This document shows positions 10,256-21,200 of a stretch of 64,000 nt of DNA, piece after piece. Every line of letters begins with the position of its first letter. Within the stretch, counting starts at the first letter, position 1. Source of the DNA: Haematococcus lacustris. Lineage: Eukaryota; Chlorophyta; Chlorophyceae; Chlamydomonadales; Haematococcaceae. The position numbers were made by a program, and so were the translations under genes. The stretch is from the NCBI GenBank assembly GCA_030144725.1, contig JASKMD010000029.1, positions 15,953,135 to 16,017,134 of the forward strand, read 5' to 3'. Below the pieces are notes generated by a model. That model searched no databases, was not told where the DNA came from, and saw only the letters and a list, made by a program, of their open reading frames with translations.

Positions 10256-12985
10256 TCAATTGTCCGCCTCATATTCAGCCTCCAGCTGCTCACTTAGCAG
10301 CTCTCTGCGCACTAAACGACGCAATTCCCTACGTCCCTCTTCCCTCTTCCATCCCATGTGCATGCGATATCGTGCACAGTGTTTGTTGGTCAGTTTGCCA
10401 AAGCACACCTCATCATGCAGCAAATCGGGATGGTACAACATCAACAATGCATAACACTCTTCGTCAGCCCTCACCTCCTTCACAGTGTCTTGAAACATGG
10501 GCATGGGCTCAAGTGGGGTGGTGGTGTCAGGCTTCATGCACGGCTGGCATGGCACACTCATGCACGTGTTGCATGCACAAGCAGCCATGGCCCATTGAGG
10601 CTGCTCCCTGTCAGGTGTGAACACCATGCGGTGCATAGCCCTGCACCCCTTTACATCATTATGCATGCGCTCCACATCAGCCTCAGGCATACTGCATACA
10701 GCTGCTTGCCTAGCGTCGTCTAGCACCAGGTAGCGCCGAAACATGATGTGACCACGAAGCCTGTGGCTAGCACTGGTGTCTTGTGCATGGCATGGCACAG
10801 CAAAATGCTTGTTAGCCCAATCAGTCAGCACAGCAGCCCCACACACTTTTCCCACGAGTTCAGGATGCACTAGCATCTGCTCCCTCCACTCCCTCTTGAT
10901 CACCCCACCCTCAGAGTCATGCGTGCTCTTGAAATGCGATGTGGCACCATATGACCATTGCACAGGCACCCCAAACCTATTGGCTAGGTGCCAATGCAAC
11001 CTAATGGCCTTGGCCCCCTTGAACTGTGATGCACAACCATCTGACCACAAACACAGCTGCCTCATGTCCATCTTGCCCACCCACCCATCATCTGGGTGCC
11101 TCCTGCCTTGCAGCAAACACTCAATCACTTGCACAAGGGCCGTGGTGGAAGCCTCAGCTGACTGGTCACACTTGTCAGCACTCACAAACACAGACTCCTC
11201 CCTGTAGTTGCCAGCCATGTCCTGGTAGTGTGCACATGCCACGAACACTGACATGGTCCTCTGCTTCCAGTATGCTCCCTGACATGCTATGTCTTGGTGG
11301 ATGGTGAGCTTCTCTGACCAGTCACACGACACGACAACTAGACCTGGTGTGTTGCGCACAGCGGCGCAGTGCGCCCTAAAGGTGGCACGCTGATGCTTGG
11401 CAAGGTAATGATGCCACAACTGCTTCTGCATGAGGTCATTCAGGCCAACCACCAACTCACCCAACGTGGTCTGGACTGTGGCCAACTCTACGCCTTGCCC
11501 ATTGTCTAGCTTCTTGAACTGACGATACTGCAACTGCACACCCTCACGCTCCGCCTTCACGCCCACCTTCCTATCCTTGCAGGCGGCACACTGACGCTGC
11601 AAGCAGGTCAGGCTGGGCTTGGCGCCAACCTTGCATGGGCACACAAACCAGCTCTGCACCGTGGCATAGTCCAGGTCAACCCTCACGTCTGCACCCCCAG
11701 CTGTACCCCCTGCTATAGCAACCCCCCCTCCTGCAACGCCAGCAATAGCCCTGGCATTCTGGGCATCACTCACCAACTTCTCCAGCCCACCCTCATCTAG
11801 CACACCTGCATCTAGCACACCAGCCAGGTCTTGAGCGTCAGCGTTGGCAATGTGCTCAGCCAGCACCACATGCACCTCAGCATCCCCCCCATCGCTGTTG
11901 GTGTCACTGTCACTCTCGCTGTCACTGTCGCTATCATCTGGTGGTTGTGGGTCCTCAGGCACCACAAGGCTGTCCATGTGCTTGCCGAGCTGGTCTAGCA
12001 AGAGCTCGCAGGTCTCACAGGGAATGCACACACACACTTGCTTGTGAGCAGCGGTGATGCGCTTGACCCACGGCGGGCGCAACATCTCAAAGGTGGTGCT
12101 ACCCACTTTGAGATTTACTGGGCACTCCCGCTCGTACTCCAGGTACAGCTTCTTGAGGGAGCGGTCCACGTAGCGTCGTGACATGCGCACCTCGCTCTTC
12201 TTGCTGCTCCTGCCACGACATCAACAGTGGTGGGCAGCTGTGGGGGGGGCTGTGGGCATGCGGGGTGTGCCAGCCAGCCAGCGGTTATGCAACCAGCCTA
12301 CCCTACCCATGCAGCCCTACCCATGCAGCCACCCAGCCAACTAACCTGCAGGAGGCCACCCAACCCATGCAGCCCTACCAGCCCATGCAGCCAGCCTACC
12401 CAGCGGTCACGCGCACGTAGTAGCGCCGCACGTCCTTGTACATGGGTGACGGACTGCTGTGCTCCTCAAAGAAGTTGCGCACGTACTCCAGCTGGTCCTG
12501 GCTGAGACAGCGGCGGCCGCGCCGGAGGGGCGCTGCTGCCCAGTCTGCTGCTGCACCAGCTGCCAGGTTGGACAGGTGGCTCCTCCTGGCACGCTTGACT
12601 GCATGGGGCGTGATGCCCAGCTGCCTGGCCGTCCTCTTGATGCCATGCTGCTCAATGCCCCTGCCCATAGTCATGATCAAGGCAGTGTTGAACGGCTGCT
12701 GGTTTGTTGAGCGCTGCCCACCCGGGGCGGGCTTGATGCCGGCAAGCACAGGCCTGAGTGAGTCCACCATGATGCCCCCCAGCACCTGGTCAGGGGTGGG
12801 TGGGACCACGCCAGTAGCCAGGCTGACCACAGACCGCATGCGGCGGTGCTGCTGCAGCCTGTCCAGCAGCCCTGCACCCGCCTCCACTGGGTACTTCTGA
12901 AACTCATTCAGCAGTGGTTGCAACTTCCGCTGCCAGGTCTGGGGGGAGTTGCTGAGGAACTGTGGCTGCTGCTCCCACAAAGGCC
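10256..12985 (-). CDS. DDE-type transposase with N-terminal helix-turn-helix
   Basis: Two exons join in phase: an upstream exon ending at 12400 (donor GTAGGC) and 12209-10256 (stop TGA). The first part carries a probable helix-turn-helix (GIKRTARQLGITPHAVKRAR) and ends LSQDQLEYVRNFFEEHSSPS. Numbering the second exon from the GTG at 12190: an LRPPWVK/VCVCIPCETC segment (residues 37-61), an Asp/Ser/Glu acidic stretch (80-106), a CxC...CxxC cluster (184-204) that may bind zinc, then VVVSCDW (Asp290), LWSDGCASQFKG (Asp384) and SHFKSTHDSEGGVIKRE (Asp425/Glu427). That triad layout is shared with a widespread eukaryotic family of transposase-like proteins bearing SDGCxxQ and SHxKxxxDxxGG motifs, which I recall but cannot name firmly. 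The 5' end is unclear: it is joined in frame to a Gag-like sequence near 12985. The long open frame suggests recent activity. Confidence 0.7.
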
Positions 12986-13390
12986 ATCCAGCACGTGCCA
13001 GCGGGGGTGTTGTTAAAAACCTGGTGGCTCCACCACACCTCTGCACCCCCAGTGAGACGACCAGCAGCGTAGGGGACCCACAGATCCACAGGCATGCCCC
13101 ATGCGCTGAAGTACTTCGCCAATGACCTCCCCAGGCCCTCACAGCCAACCCACTGGCTGTGCCCCCATGGAGGGGTGGTGGTGGCAGGTAAGAAGAGCTG
13201 GAGGGCGGTGGCTGTTTTGGGTTGGATTGAGCTTGCTGCGCAGGCCTAGGCTGAGGGGGAGGGGGCGCGGTTGCCGACAGCAGGCTTTGGTGGGCACCCA
13301 CCACTGCTGAGTAGGGCAGCCCAGGGATGCGCAATGCATGGGTTACATCATGGAGCCTGCACATGCACACAAGCACAGGTTTGTGGTACG

Positions 13391-13494
13391 TGTGGTGTGG
13401 TGTGGTGTGGTGTGGTGTGGTGTGGTGTGGTGTGGTGTGGTGTGGTGTGGTGTGGTGTGGTGTGGTGTGGTGTGGTGTGGTGTGGTGTGGTGTG
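13391..13494. repeat. (TGGTG)n pentanucleotide tract
   Basis: About 21 uninterrupted copies inside the presumed intron of the Gag-like gene; absent from the copy at 58000. Confidence 0.95.
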
Positions 13495-13800
13495 GGTTAT
13501 GAAAGGTGTGGTGGTGGATGCTTGGGAGGGCATGCATGGGAACTGCGTACCTGAGGGACCCAGGGACATGGGGAGAGCATGTAGAATGGTCTGGGAGGGG
13601 GTGGTGGGTGCTGACAGCCTGCTGGACTGCCGCCTCTTGCAGCTGCTTCTCCACCTGCTGCTGCTTCAGTCGCAGGTCAGCCTGCTGCTGCTGCAACATG
13701 TGTTGCTGTGCTGCCAGCTGCTGCTGCACCTGGCGTTGCAATTCAGCCCCACTGTGTGCATCGAGCTGTTGCTGCAGCCTGTAAAGCTGTTGCTGCAACT

Positions 13801-14340
13801 GCAGCTGGTGCTGCTGCTGAGCCACCTGCTGCTCCCTCTGCTGCATGTCTGCCTGTTGCTGCTGCAGCTGGTGCTGCTGCTGAGCCACTTGCTGCTCCCT
13901 CTGCTGCATGTCTGCCTGTTGCAGCTGCAGCTGGTGCTGCTGCTGAGCCACCTGCTGCTCCCTCTGCTGCATGTCTGCCTGTTGCTGCTGCAGCTGGTGC
14001 TGCTGCTGAGCCACTTGCTGCTCCCTCTGCTGCATGTCTGCCTGTTGCAGCTGCAGCTGGTGCTGCTGCTGAGCCACCTGCTGCTCCCTCTGCTGCATGT
14101 CTGCCTGTTGCTGCTGCAGCTGGTGCTGCTGTTGAGCCACTTGCTGCTCCCTCTGCTGCATGTCTGCCTGTTGCTGCTGCAGCTGGTGTTGCTGCTGAGC
14201 CACCTGCTGCTCCCTCTGCTGCATGTCTGCCTGTTGCTGCTGCAGCTGGTGTTGCTGCTGAGCCACCTGCTGCTCCCTCTGCTGCATGTCTGCCTGTTGC
14301 TGCTGCAGCTGGTGTTGCTGCTGAGCCACCTGCTGCTCCC
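13801..14340. repeat. 63-bp coding repeats (21-residue coiled-coil units)
   Basis: Eight to nine tandem units with mostly third-position changes such as CTGCTG/CTGTTG, so the protein heptads are better kept than the DNA. Confidence 0.9.
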
Positions 14341-15341
14341 TCTGCCGCACCTGGTGTTGCTGCTCAGCAAACTGCTGCTCCCTCAGGTGCATGTCTGCCT
14401 GCTGCTGCTGCAGCTGCTGTTGCTGCTCAGCCACCTGCTGCTCCTTACGTTGAAGTTCATCCTGCTGGAGGTCCTGCAGCAGTTGCTGTAGATGTTGCAA
14501 GCGTTGGGTGTCAGCAACTTGTTGCTCCCTCTGCTGCAGGTCAGCCTGCAGCTGATGCAACTGTGCCTCATAAGCACCAGCATCAGCATGTGCTTTGGCA
14601 TCAGCCTCAGCGGCAAGAGCCTGGGCCTTGGCCTCAGCCTCAGCAGCCCTGCGCTGTGCCACAACCTCCCTCGCTTTCTGCGCACCGTCACATCTAGCCT
14701 TTGCCCCCCTTTTCTTATCAACCATGGCCTGCACAACGGCAAACAAAGTTACTAGCTCCGTTTCTGCATATTTTTTACTTATTCTTGCCGATCGTGGTTG
14801 CTCAGGAGCCACAAGCACCAATAATCAGGAAATCGTGTGCAACCTGAATCGCTGCCACATGTCGACCGAACCTGTGTTCAGCAGTAATGCGCCGTCGCGG
14901 TCACGCTCCCAACTCGCAATGCCATCGACCTGCAGATTGGGCGCCGTTTGATGACGAAAGGTGACACTTTGGAGCGGGGGGCAAGGGAGCAGGCCGGGAG
15001 AGGGTTTCGATGCAGCAGGTGAGCTTGGGAGTGGGTTTCGATGCGTGCTGAGACGTTGCAACACTAATGCGAGCTAACCTAAAAAGTTGACATGTCCACT
15101 CGAGATGCGCCATTCACGCCGCAATGTGTCCAGGCTGCCTATAGATGTTGCCAAACGTGTCTGCGAAGCTCCAGAAGACGGCGCTGGTTGGGGGCCAGCC
15201 ACCCGGCAAACCGCTGGAGCTCTCTGCACTCTATCGGGCCATCAGCAGCTCATCGCACAAATCGGCGGCCTCATCCGTGCAGAAATGAGTTAGAAAGTTA
15301 TCTCTTGAGCCATGGGGGTGCAGCCAATGGCGGGGGTGACC

Positions 15342-15665
15342 CCCTGTGAATGTGCGGCAGGACCCTGTGAGAATGTGCCGTAGGACCCTGTGGGCGTGCG
15401 GCAGGACCCTGTAAACAAATGCCGTAGGACCCTGTAGCCGTGCGGCAGAACCCTGTAAGCAAACGTCGCAGGACCCTGTAGCCGTGCGGCAGAACCCTGG
15501 AGACATTTGTCGCAGGACCCTGTAGCCGTGTGGCAGAACCCTGTAGACGTGTGTCGCATGACCCTGTAGCCGTGCGGCAGAACCCTGTAGACGTTGTCGT
15601 AGGACCCTGTAGGCGTGCGAGAGAACCCTGTGACCTAGGACCCTGTACAGGGTCGGTAGGATCCT
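15342..15665. repeat. GGACCCTGT satellite array, main block
   Basis: About ten units of roughly 32-36 bp alternating GCAG(A/G)ACCCTGTA with GTAGGACCCTGTA. Continues the short block 9606-9661 that the GGTCACC element split off. Confidence 0.85.
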
Positions 15666-15829
15666 GTACAGGTTTTTGCGATTTTCCAAATAGTTATAAC
15701 ATCGCAGCAACTTTGAGTTTTTCAATGATTACAACGGCGATGAGTCGGCCTTGCCTGGGGATATCTGCAGTATGCCTCCCGGGAAGAAATGACGTAGGCG
15801 ACTTCCGGCCTTAATCGGCGAGAGTGGGG

Positions 15830-18293
15830 ATGTGGGGTAGGTGGGGGGCTGCAACAGCCCTGCCCCACTGCCAGCTGCTGCCAGGGGTGTGGGGGAGTAG
15901 GGAGGCTGCTGGGTGTGGGGGAGTAGGGAGGTGGGAGCCTAGAGCGGCCCTGTCAGCCTGCCAGCTGCTGCCAGGGGTGTGGGGGAAGTGGGAGCCTGCA
16001 GCTGCCCTGTCAGCCTGCCAGCTGCTGCCAGGGGTGTGGGGAAGGTGGGAGGCTGCAGCTGCCCTGTCAGCCTGCCAGCTGCTGCCAGGGATGTGGGGGA
16101 GTAGGGAGGCTGCAACAGCCCTGTCAGCATGCCAGCTGCTGCCAGGGGTGTGGGGGAGGTAGGAGGCTGCAGCTGCCCTGCCCCACTGCCAGCTGCTGCC
16201 AGGGGTGTGGGTGAGTAGGGAGGCTGCAGCAGCCCTGTCAGCCTGCCAGCTGCTGCCAGGGGTGTGGGGGAGGTGGGAGGCTGCAACTGCCCCTGGAGTG
16301 CTTCTAGCCACTTCAACTGGCTACTCCATGCTCCTATGCCCCTGGTTGCATGGCACAGTTGGTCCAAAGCTTCTTGCTTGCTCTTGGCCACAGAGCACTG
16401 AGTCTCTAGATACCAATCACTGAGCCTGATCAGCTTCTTGATCTCACAAACCCTTCTAGCCAGATCTTTGCGGCCCTTCCTCCAGCTGGGGTCTTTCTCT
16501 AACTCGCACAACGGAGGCTGACCATACCTTCCTTTCCGGTACAGCTTCATGGCCTCAGTCACTGGTGCTTGCTGTTGTAACTGTTCTGCTGTGTATGGAA
16601 GCTCGTCTCCTGCTGCTGCTGCAGACCCGGGGCCCCACTGGCCAGGTGCAGGGCTGTGCTGCCCAGTTGCTGCTCCTGCTGGTGCTCCTGCTGCTGCAGA
16701 CCCGGGGCCCCACTGGCCAGGGGCAGGGTTGTGCTGCCCAGCTGCTGCTCCTGCTGCTGATGCAGGCCGGTGGCCCCACAAGCCAGGGACAGGGCTGTGC
16801 TGCCCAGCTGCTGCTCCTGCTGCTGCTGCTGCAGGCCCGGGGTCCCACAGGCCAGGGGCAGGGCTGTGCTGCCCAGTTGCTGCTCCTCCTGGTGCTGCTG
16901 CAGACCCGGGGCCCCACTGGCCAGGGGCAGGGTTGTGCTGCCCAGCTGCTGCTCCTCCTGCTGATGCAGGCCGGGGGCCCCACAGGCCAGGGGCAGGGCT
17001 GTGCTGCCCAGCTGCTGCTCCTCCTGGTGCTGCTGCAGACCCGGAGCCCCACTGGCCAGGTGCAGGGCTGTGCTGCCCAACTGCTGCTCTTGCTGGTGCT
17101 GCTGCTGCTGCAGACCCGGGGCCCCACTGGCCAGGGGCAGGGCTGTGTTGCCCAGCTGCTGCTCCTGCTGCTGATGCAGGCCGGTGGCCCCACAGGCCAG
17201 GGACAGGGCTGTGCTGCCCAGCTGCTGCTCCTGCTGCTGCTGCTGCAGGCCCGGGGTCCCACAGGCCAGGGACAGGGCTGTGCTGACCAAGAGCTGCTGC
17301 TCCTGCTGCTGCTGCAGGCCCGGGGCCCCACAGGCCAGGGGCAGGGCTGTGCTGCCCAGGAGCTGCTGCTCCTGCTGCTGCAGGCAATGGGCCCAGCTGG
17401 CCAGGTGCAGTGTTGTGATGCACAGCTGCTGCTTTTGCTGCTGATGCAGTTAAGGCAGCTGTCATGGCAGGACCAGCCAGCTGCAGGTTGTACATGTCGT
17501 TCAAGATCTCCATCACCCCTCGAGGTCTGCGACGAAGAAGCTCTCCGTTGGCCAGCTGCTGTGCTGCCTTTTCTGCCACCTCCTGGTAGCCATGGCAGCG
17601 CTGCAAGTGCTGGAACAGATGATCCTGGGAGTATACATCCGGAGCTGTCATGTGGAAGGAGCGCTTTCTGGTAGGCTTTCTGCAAGCCCGCATGGAGCTG
17701 CTTCAGGGCTGAGATCCTCTGCACATGGCACGCCATGACGCCAATCAGTGAGCATCGGTAGGAGGCGTCTGCACAACAGGTACATGCATGCACCCACGAG
17801 GTGGGGTGATCCTGGCCCCTCTTCCAACTCCTGCAACTCTTGTTGTTGTGCCGGTGTGCGGGTTGGCTGGCTTCTCAAGTCTTTAATCCTGACGAAGATC
17901 GTCAAGACGTGGAGGAGGTACATCGTGCTGCTGTTGACAATGTCTCGCGGGTTGCGCTCCACAAGGAGGCACCATGCCTGCAGGCCGCGAGGTACAAAAC
18001 AGGTCAATGCAAGCCCGCACGCCGGCCCGCCGGCCCGCCAGCGCCGCGGCCACTTACCCCGAAGTGCTTCATCTGCGATGCGTAGCACTTTTTGCTCTTT
18101 CTTTTATCCTCAGCCCGTCCCCGACCTTGTTGACCACTGCTTCGGTGACCTCGGGGTCCACCGTAACAGCAAGGGTAGCTTTCCTTCGCTTCTTGCTGCC
18201 AGCCTGCTGAATATCATCGTCCACCTCCTCTTCCGAGCTGGAGCTCGAGTCATCGTCCGCTATAGACAGCTTTCGCGAGCGTGCTGGCGCCAT
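15830..18293 (-). CDS. Unrecognised repeat-rich gene inside the giant element
   Basis: A multi-exon gene is likely. It starts MAPARSRKLSIADDD (ATG 18293-18291), an acidic/basic nuclear-looking N-terminus (SSSSSEEEVDDD, GSKKRRK). A strong GTAAGT donor at about 18060 is followed by exons reading WCLLVERNPRDIVNSSTMYL and FHMTAPDVYSQDHLFQHLQ, then PRGVMEILNDMYNLQLAG. A long block of Pro/Gly/Ala/Gln repeats (GQHSPAPGLWGPG units) follows, then a non-repetitive basic segment (YRKGRYGQPPLCELEKDPSW) and about eight 20-residue repeats with LQPPTSPTPLAAAGRLTG. I recognise no domain. The start codon lies one base from the insertion of a 4.8-kb inverted-repeat element, which probably removed its promoter. 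It may be cargo of the hAT element or another transposon's gene; exon ends are not resolved. Confidence 0.4.
16600..17440. repeat. Coding minisatellite of 60-75 bp units
   Basis: About eleven imperfect tandem units with GGGGCCCCACTGGCCAGGGG and GCTGCTCCTGCTG blocks, coding for the Pro/Gly/Ala/Gln repeats of the unknown minus-strand protein. Confidence 0.85.
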
Positions 18294-18300
18294 TGGCAGC

Positions 18301-19275
18301 CAATCAGGTCTCCCGGTGAAAAATACCCAAATAGTACCTTTTTTGTTGTCAGGGAAAGGGGTACATTTGCCCAACTGCCAACCGCCCCCTCCGCCCTGCC
18401 TGCCCGCCCGCCCATGCCAGCTGCCGTGTGTTAGCATCGCTCAAGATGCACGACGACTAAGAGCATACAGGCCACGGCTCCGATGTAGATGCAAACGGAG
18501 GGTCAGATGTTAACGCTGCTGCTGTGTCTTCACAACAGCGGCAAACGTGCGGATGTAGCCCACGGCTGCAGCAAATGCAATGTCAACGCCTTCTGAAGGA
18601 TGTTACCGGACTGGAAAGGTGCGATGTGAAGGAGCTAGCGAGACAGCAAGCAGTCGACTGGTCAAGAATGTGTTTCGCATGTGGCATGGGTTGCTTGCAG
18701 GTAGAGTTCAAAGAGCTAGGAGGATACGCAGCTATAAGGTGCAGCTAATGAGCACAGCCACTAACAGCAATGAGCTTAAAGCGGCAGAGCGGAGGAGTAT
18801 TGGATGAGCCTGGGGCGCAGAAGCAATTGTGATCCAGGAGCCAAGAAGTGCAGCCAAGGGAAGCAGCTTGGCAGAGCAGCCAGGGACAGCCAGGAGCACT
18901 CAAGAGCAGCCATAAACAGTGAGAAGCGGCAGCAATGAGCGGCACACATGAGCAGCACCCTACCCCCCCTGCCGCCCCCCCTCACCCCACACCCAACCCC
19001 ATCCCCCCCCCTCACACACTCCAATCAGCGAATGGTGAGTGGCTATCACTTGCGACTATGTGGCTTTATGTACCTAGTCTGACTGCTAGCATGCCCTTGT
19101 CTGCTGCAGGTTCTAATGGTTACACCCATTCCCCTTTCTTAGTACCACCACCAGCACCTCCCCTCCCCTTCCCTTTTCCTACACGCTCACCCCCCTCCCA
19201 ATCCGTCGACAACCCCTTCACGCCCAGCCCAGCCCCAATTCAATGGTACCCTCCCTCCCCATTTCCCCTTTCCCT
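18301..19275. repeat. Left inverted arm of the 4.8-kb element
   Basis: Inverse of about 22150-23116. Contains a 76-residue frame (18580-18807) matched by a longer frame in the other arm, and an intron-like GTGAGT...CTGCAG segment at 19035-19110. Confidence 0.8.
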
Positions 19276-19299
19276 CCCCTCCCCCCCCTCCCCTCACCT

Positions 19300-19405
19300 C
19301 ACCTCCCCCCCCCCTCACCTCACCTCCCCCCCCTCACCTCACCTCACCTCACCTCACCTCACCCTCACCTCACCTCACCTCACCTCACCTCACCTCACCT
19401 CACCT
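19300..19405. repeat. (CACCT)n pyrimidine-rich tract
   Basis: Simple repeat just inside the left arm; its counterpart in the right half is a (GGGGA)n tract at about 22047-22110. Confidence 0.9.
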
Positions 19406-19740
19406 CCCCCTCCCCTCCCCAGCCTAGCCACCCCAACTATGGTCATGCATGTCCTTATTCATCTGCTTGCTGGCTGATGTTTGCTTGCAGTTGTCGATAG
19501 CTGGGGCATGACAAGAGTAGCATGGCTTGGTGATTGCAAGCAAGGCGGTAGCGGCGTAGAGCAGCAACCAACGGCGTAGAGCAGCGTACCCTCCCCCATC
19601 CCACCACCACCACTTCCAAGTCTGCCACCCACCTACCCTCCTCCCCTTTCCTCTCCCCCACCCCACGGCACCTGGAGTAGCAGCCTGGAGCTGGTAGCAT
19701 AGAGCAGACAGCATGGAGCGGGCAGCATGGAGCGGGCAAC

Positions 19741-20151
19741 ATGGTGCTGCCAGTGGTGATGGTGCGGCTGCTAGTGTTGCTGCTGTTGTTGTTGTTCTTG
19801 TTGTTGTTGTTCTTGTTGTTGTTGTTGCTGCTGCTTGAGCTGCTGAGCAGCCTCCTTACCCCACGGCACACGCTGCAGCCCCTTCCCTACCCCACCCAGC
19901 AGCCCTTGGCGTACCAGCTTGGAGCGACAGGGATGGGTGCACCTAGCAGCAAGCTTGGCTGGCTGCTTGTCTGGCTGCGGCACATGATTGTTGTGTGCAA
20001 GGAGGCATGCGGTGAGCCTGAGCCGCATGCTGAGGCTGAGTCAGGGCAGCTGCAGCAGTCATTGCAATTGGGGCGGTTGTTCGATATCAAACACCACATG
20101 CAGCAGTACCAAGACATGCTAATCAAGGCTGAGGGCATGCACATGAGCTAG
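19741..20151 (+). CDS. Hypothetical reading frame in the 4.8-kb element
   Basis: 136 codons. The first 35 residues are Leu-rich only because of a TTG repeat. The latter half is non-repetitive (PHAEAESGQLQQSLQLGRLF, then DIKHHMQQYQDMLIKAEGMH) and looks helical. Three TGTAA signals follow at 20177-20210, as expected at the 3' end of an algal gene. It may be the last exon of a gene that begins in the left arm. No family recognised. Confidence 0.35.
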   Translation: MVLPVVMVRLLVLLLLLLFLLLLFLLLLLLLLELLSSLLTPRHTLQPLPYPTQQPLAYQLGATGMGAPSSKLGWLLVWLRHMIVVCKEACGEPEPHAEAESGQLQQSLQLGRLFDIKHHMQQYQDMLIKAEGMHMS

Positions 20152-20176
20152 GAGGGCAGGGGCACGTGCATCACCC

Positions 20177-20210
20177 TTGTAACCCCTTGTAACATGGTGG
20201 ACATGTAATG
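20177..20210 (+). terminator. Cluster of TGTAA polyadenylation signals
   Basis: Three TGTAA copies within about 35 bp, starting some 25 bp after the stop at 20151. Confidence 0.5.
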
Positions 20211-21200
20211 CTATCCAACCAACCGCTTGTAAGACTTCCAGAGTCACCTGGTCCCAACCTATGCATACAGCCTATACATAATGCATGTAAACAGCCGCAT
20301 CCCTAGGTGCCTATCTCCTGGTTGGAATAGTAGCTCTTTGTTGGAGCCCAGGCCTAATAGCCAAGCCAAATTGGAAAGGCCGCGCCAAAGCCTAGACTTT
20401 CCAGCGTAAACAGTGCTAGCACCGCCCTACCTCCTAGCCAACACAACTGTTGTGGTACACTTTGTTGTAAGCCAACACAGCTGGTGTGGTACACTGTGGT
20501 ACCAATCCGCCATTACCAGTAGCTCAATGCGTACCTACAAACCTAGGGACACTGGGCTGACAACCGGTTAGTGCATGGATGGCCCGCTTGTATGGACAAC
20601 CCATCTTCGCAGCGTTCTTGTGTTCTTGCCGTTGCTACTATCACATGCCTTACTAGGCCTTGATGTAATGCACTACTCATGAGGCGCAAGTGATAACATG
20701 GTTAGCAGCTGCAAGCCTGATACCCCTAGTGTCGCCTCATGCACCGACCACATGCACACACTACATTGTTATGGATGTGTCTCCAGGACCTAGCTGTGTG
20801 TTGTTGTCCATACAAGGGGCATAAGGCGTACCACACCCTAGCATACGGCTGCATCTGGTGAGCCTCCACTACAGGTACCATCCGTAGTCCAGCTGGCCGT
20901 GACACATTAGGCGTGGATCACTGCCAGGCCTGCACTTGCTAGGCATGACCGTGATGCATACATGCAAAGGGGGCATGTAGGAGGTGGCTACCACGTTTGC
21001 AGCATTAGCGCGTCACCGCGCGGTGGTGTTGTCCATACAAGGGGCGTACGTATCATTTGTGCGCGATATACTGCTGATGACCACCACTGTCTTCATCATT
21101 ACATCTTGATCATTCAGTGCTTACAAATCACGGTGTGTGGCATGGAACTGAACGGAAGCTCAGGACAGCCATGCTGTAATTGCTGATACAAGGCTGCATT
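20211..21200. other. Non-coding interior of the 4.8-kb element
   Basis: No convincing reading frame or RNA gene. Short internal repeats such as GTTGTGGTACACTTTG/GTGTGGTACACTGTGG are visible at 20445-20505. Confidence 0.6.

Larger units (their letters stand above)
12986..14821 (-). pseudogene. Gag-like Gln-rich coiled-coil gene, copy 1
   Basis: The N-terminus VAPEQPRSARISKKYAETEL is followed by an Ala/Glu/Gln coiled coil built from about eight 21-residue repeats (EQQVAQQQHQLQQQQADMQQ), i.e. three heptads each. After an apparent intron (acceptor near 13361) come ALRIPGLPYSAVVGAHQ, a Pro-rich linker and LTGGAEVWWSHQVFNNTPA. The AA-x-L-x-G-x-A-x-x-WW pattern with a following TCW-x-AF resembles the retrotransposon Gag domain. 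Compared with the copy at 57357-60085, the ATG is changed to ATT (start lost) and one base is missing near 13125, shifting the Gag segment out of frame; homology stops at about 12985, where the transposase frame begins. No reverse transcriptase is present. Confidence 0.6.
9662..15341. mobile_element. 5.7-kb element with GGTCACCCCC termini, Gag-like gene and DDE transposase
   Basis: Both ends carry the same inverted sequence beginning GGTCACCCCCGCCATTGGCT (27 bases match perfectly). It sits inside a tandem array: left flank ends GGACCCT, right flank begins CCCTGTG, so removing the element and one CCCT restores the unit GGACCCTGTG; a 4-bp duplication is inferred. Content on the minus strand, right to left: a Gag-like coiled-coil gene (14821 to about 12986) and a DDE transposase (about 12985-10256). 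The terminal modules 9662-10250 and 14750-15341 recur at 55751-57065 and 59850-60448. Confidence 0.75.

Noticed and set aside
19741..19850. Poly-Leu segment as a signal peptide or membrane helix
   Set aside because: It is the translation of a TTG/TTC simple repeat, so hydrophobicity is not evidence of function.
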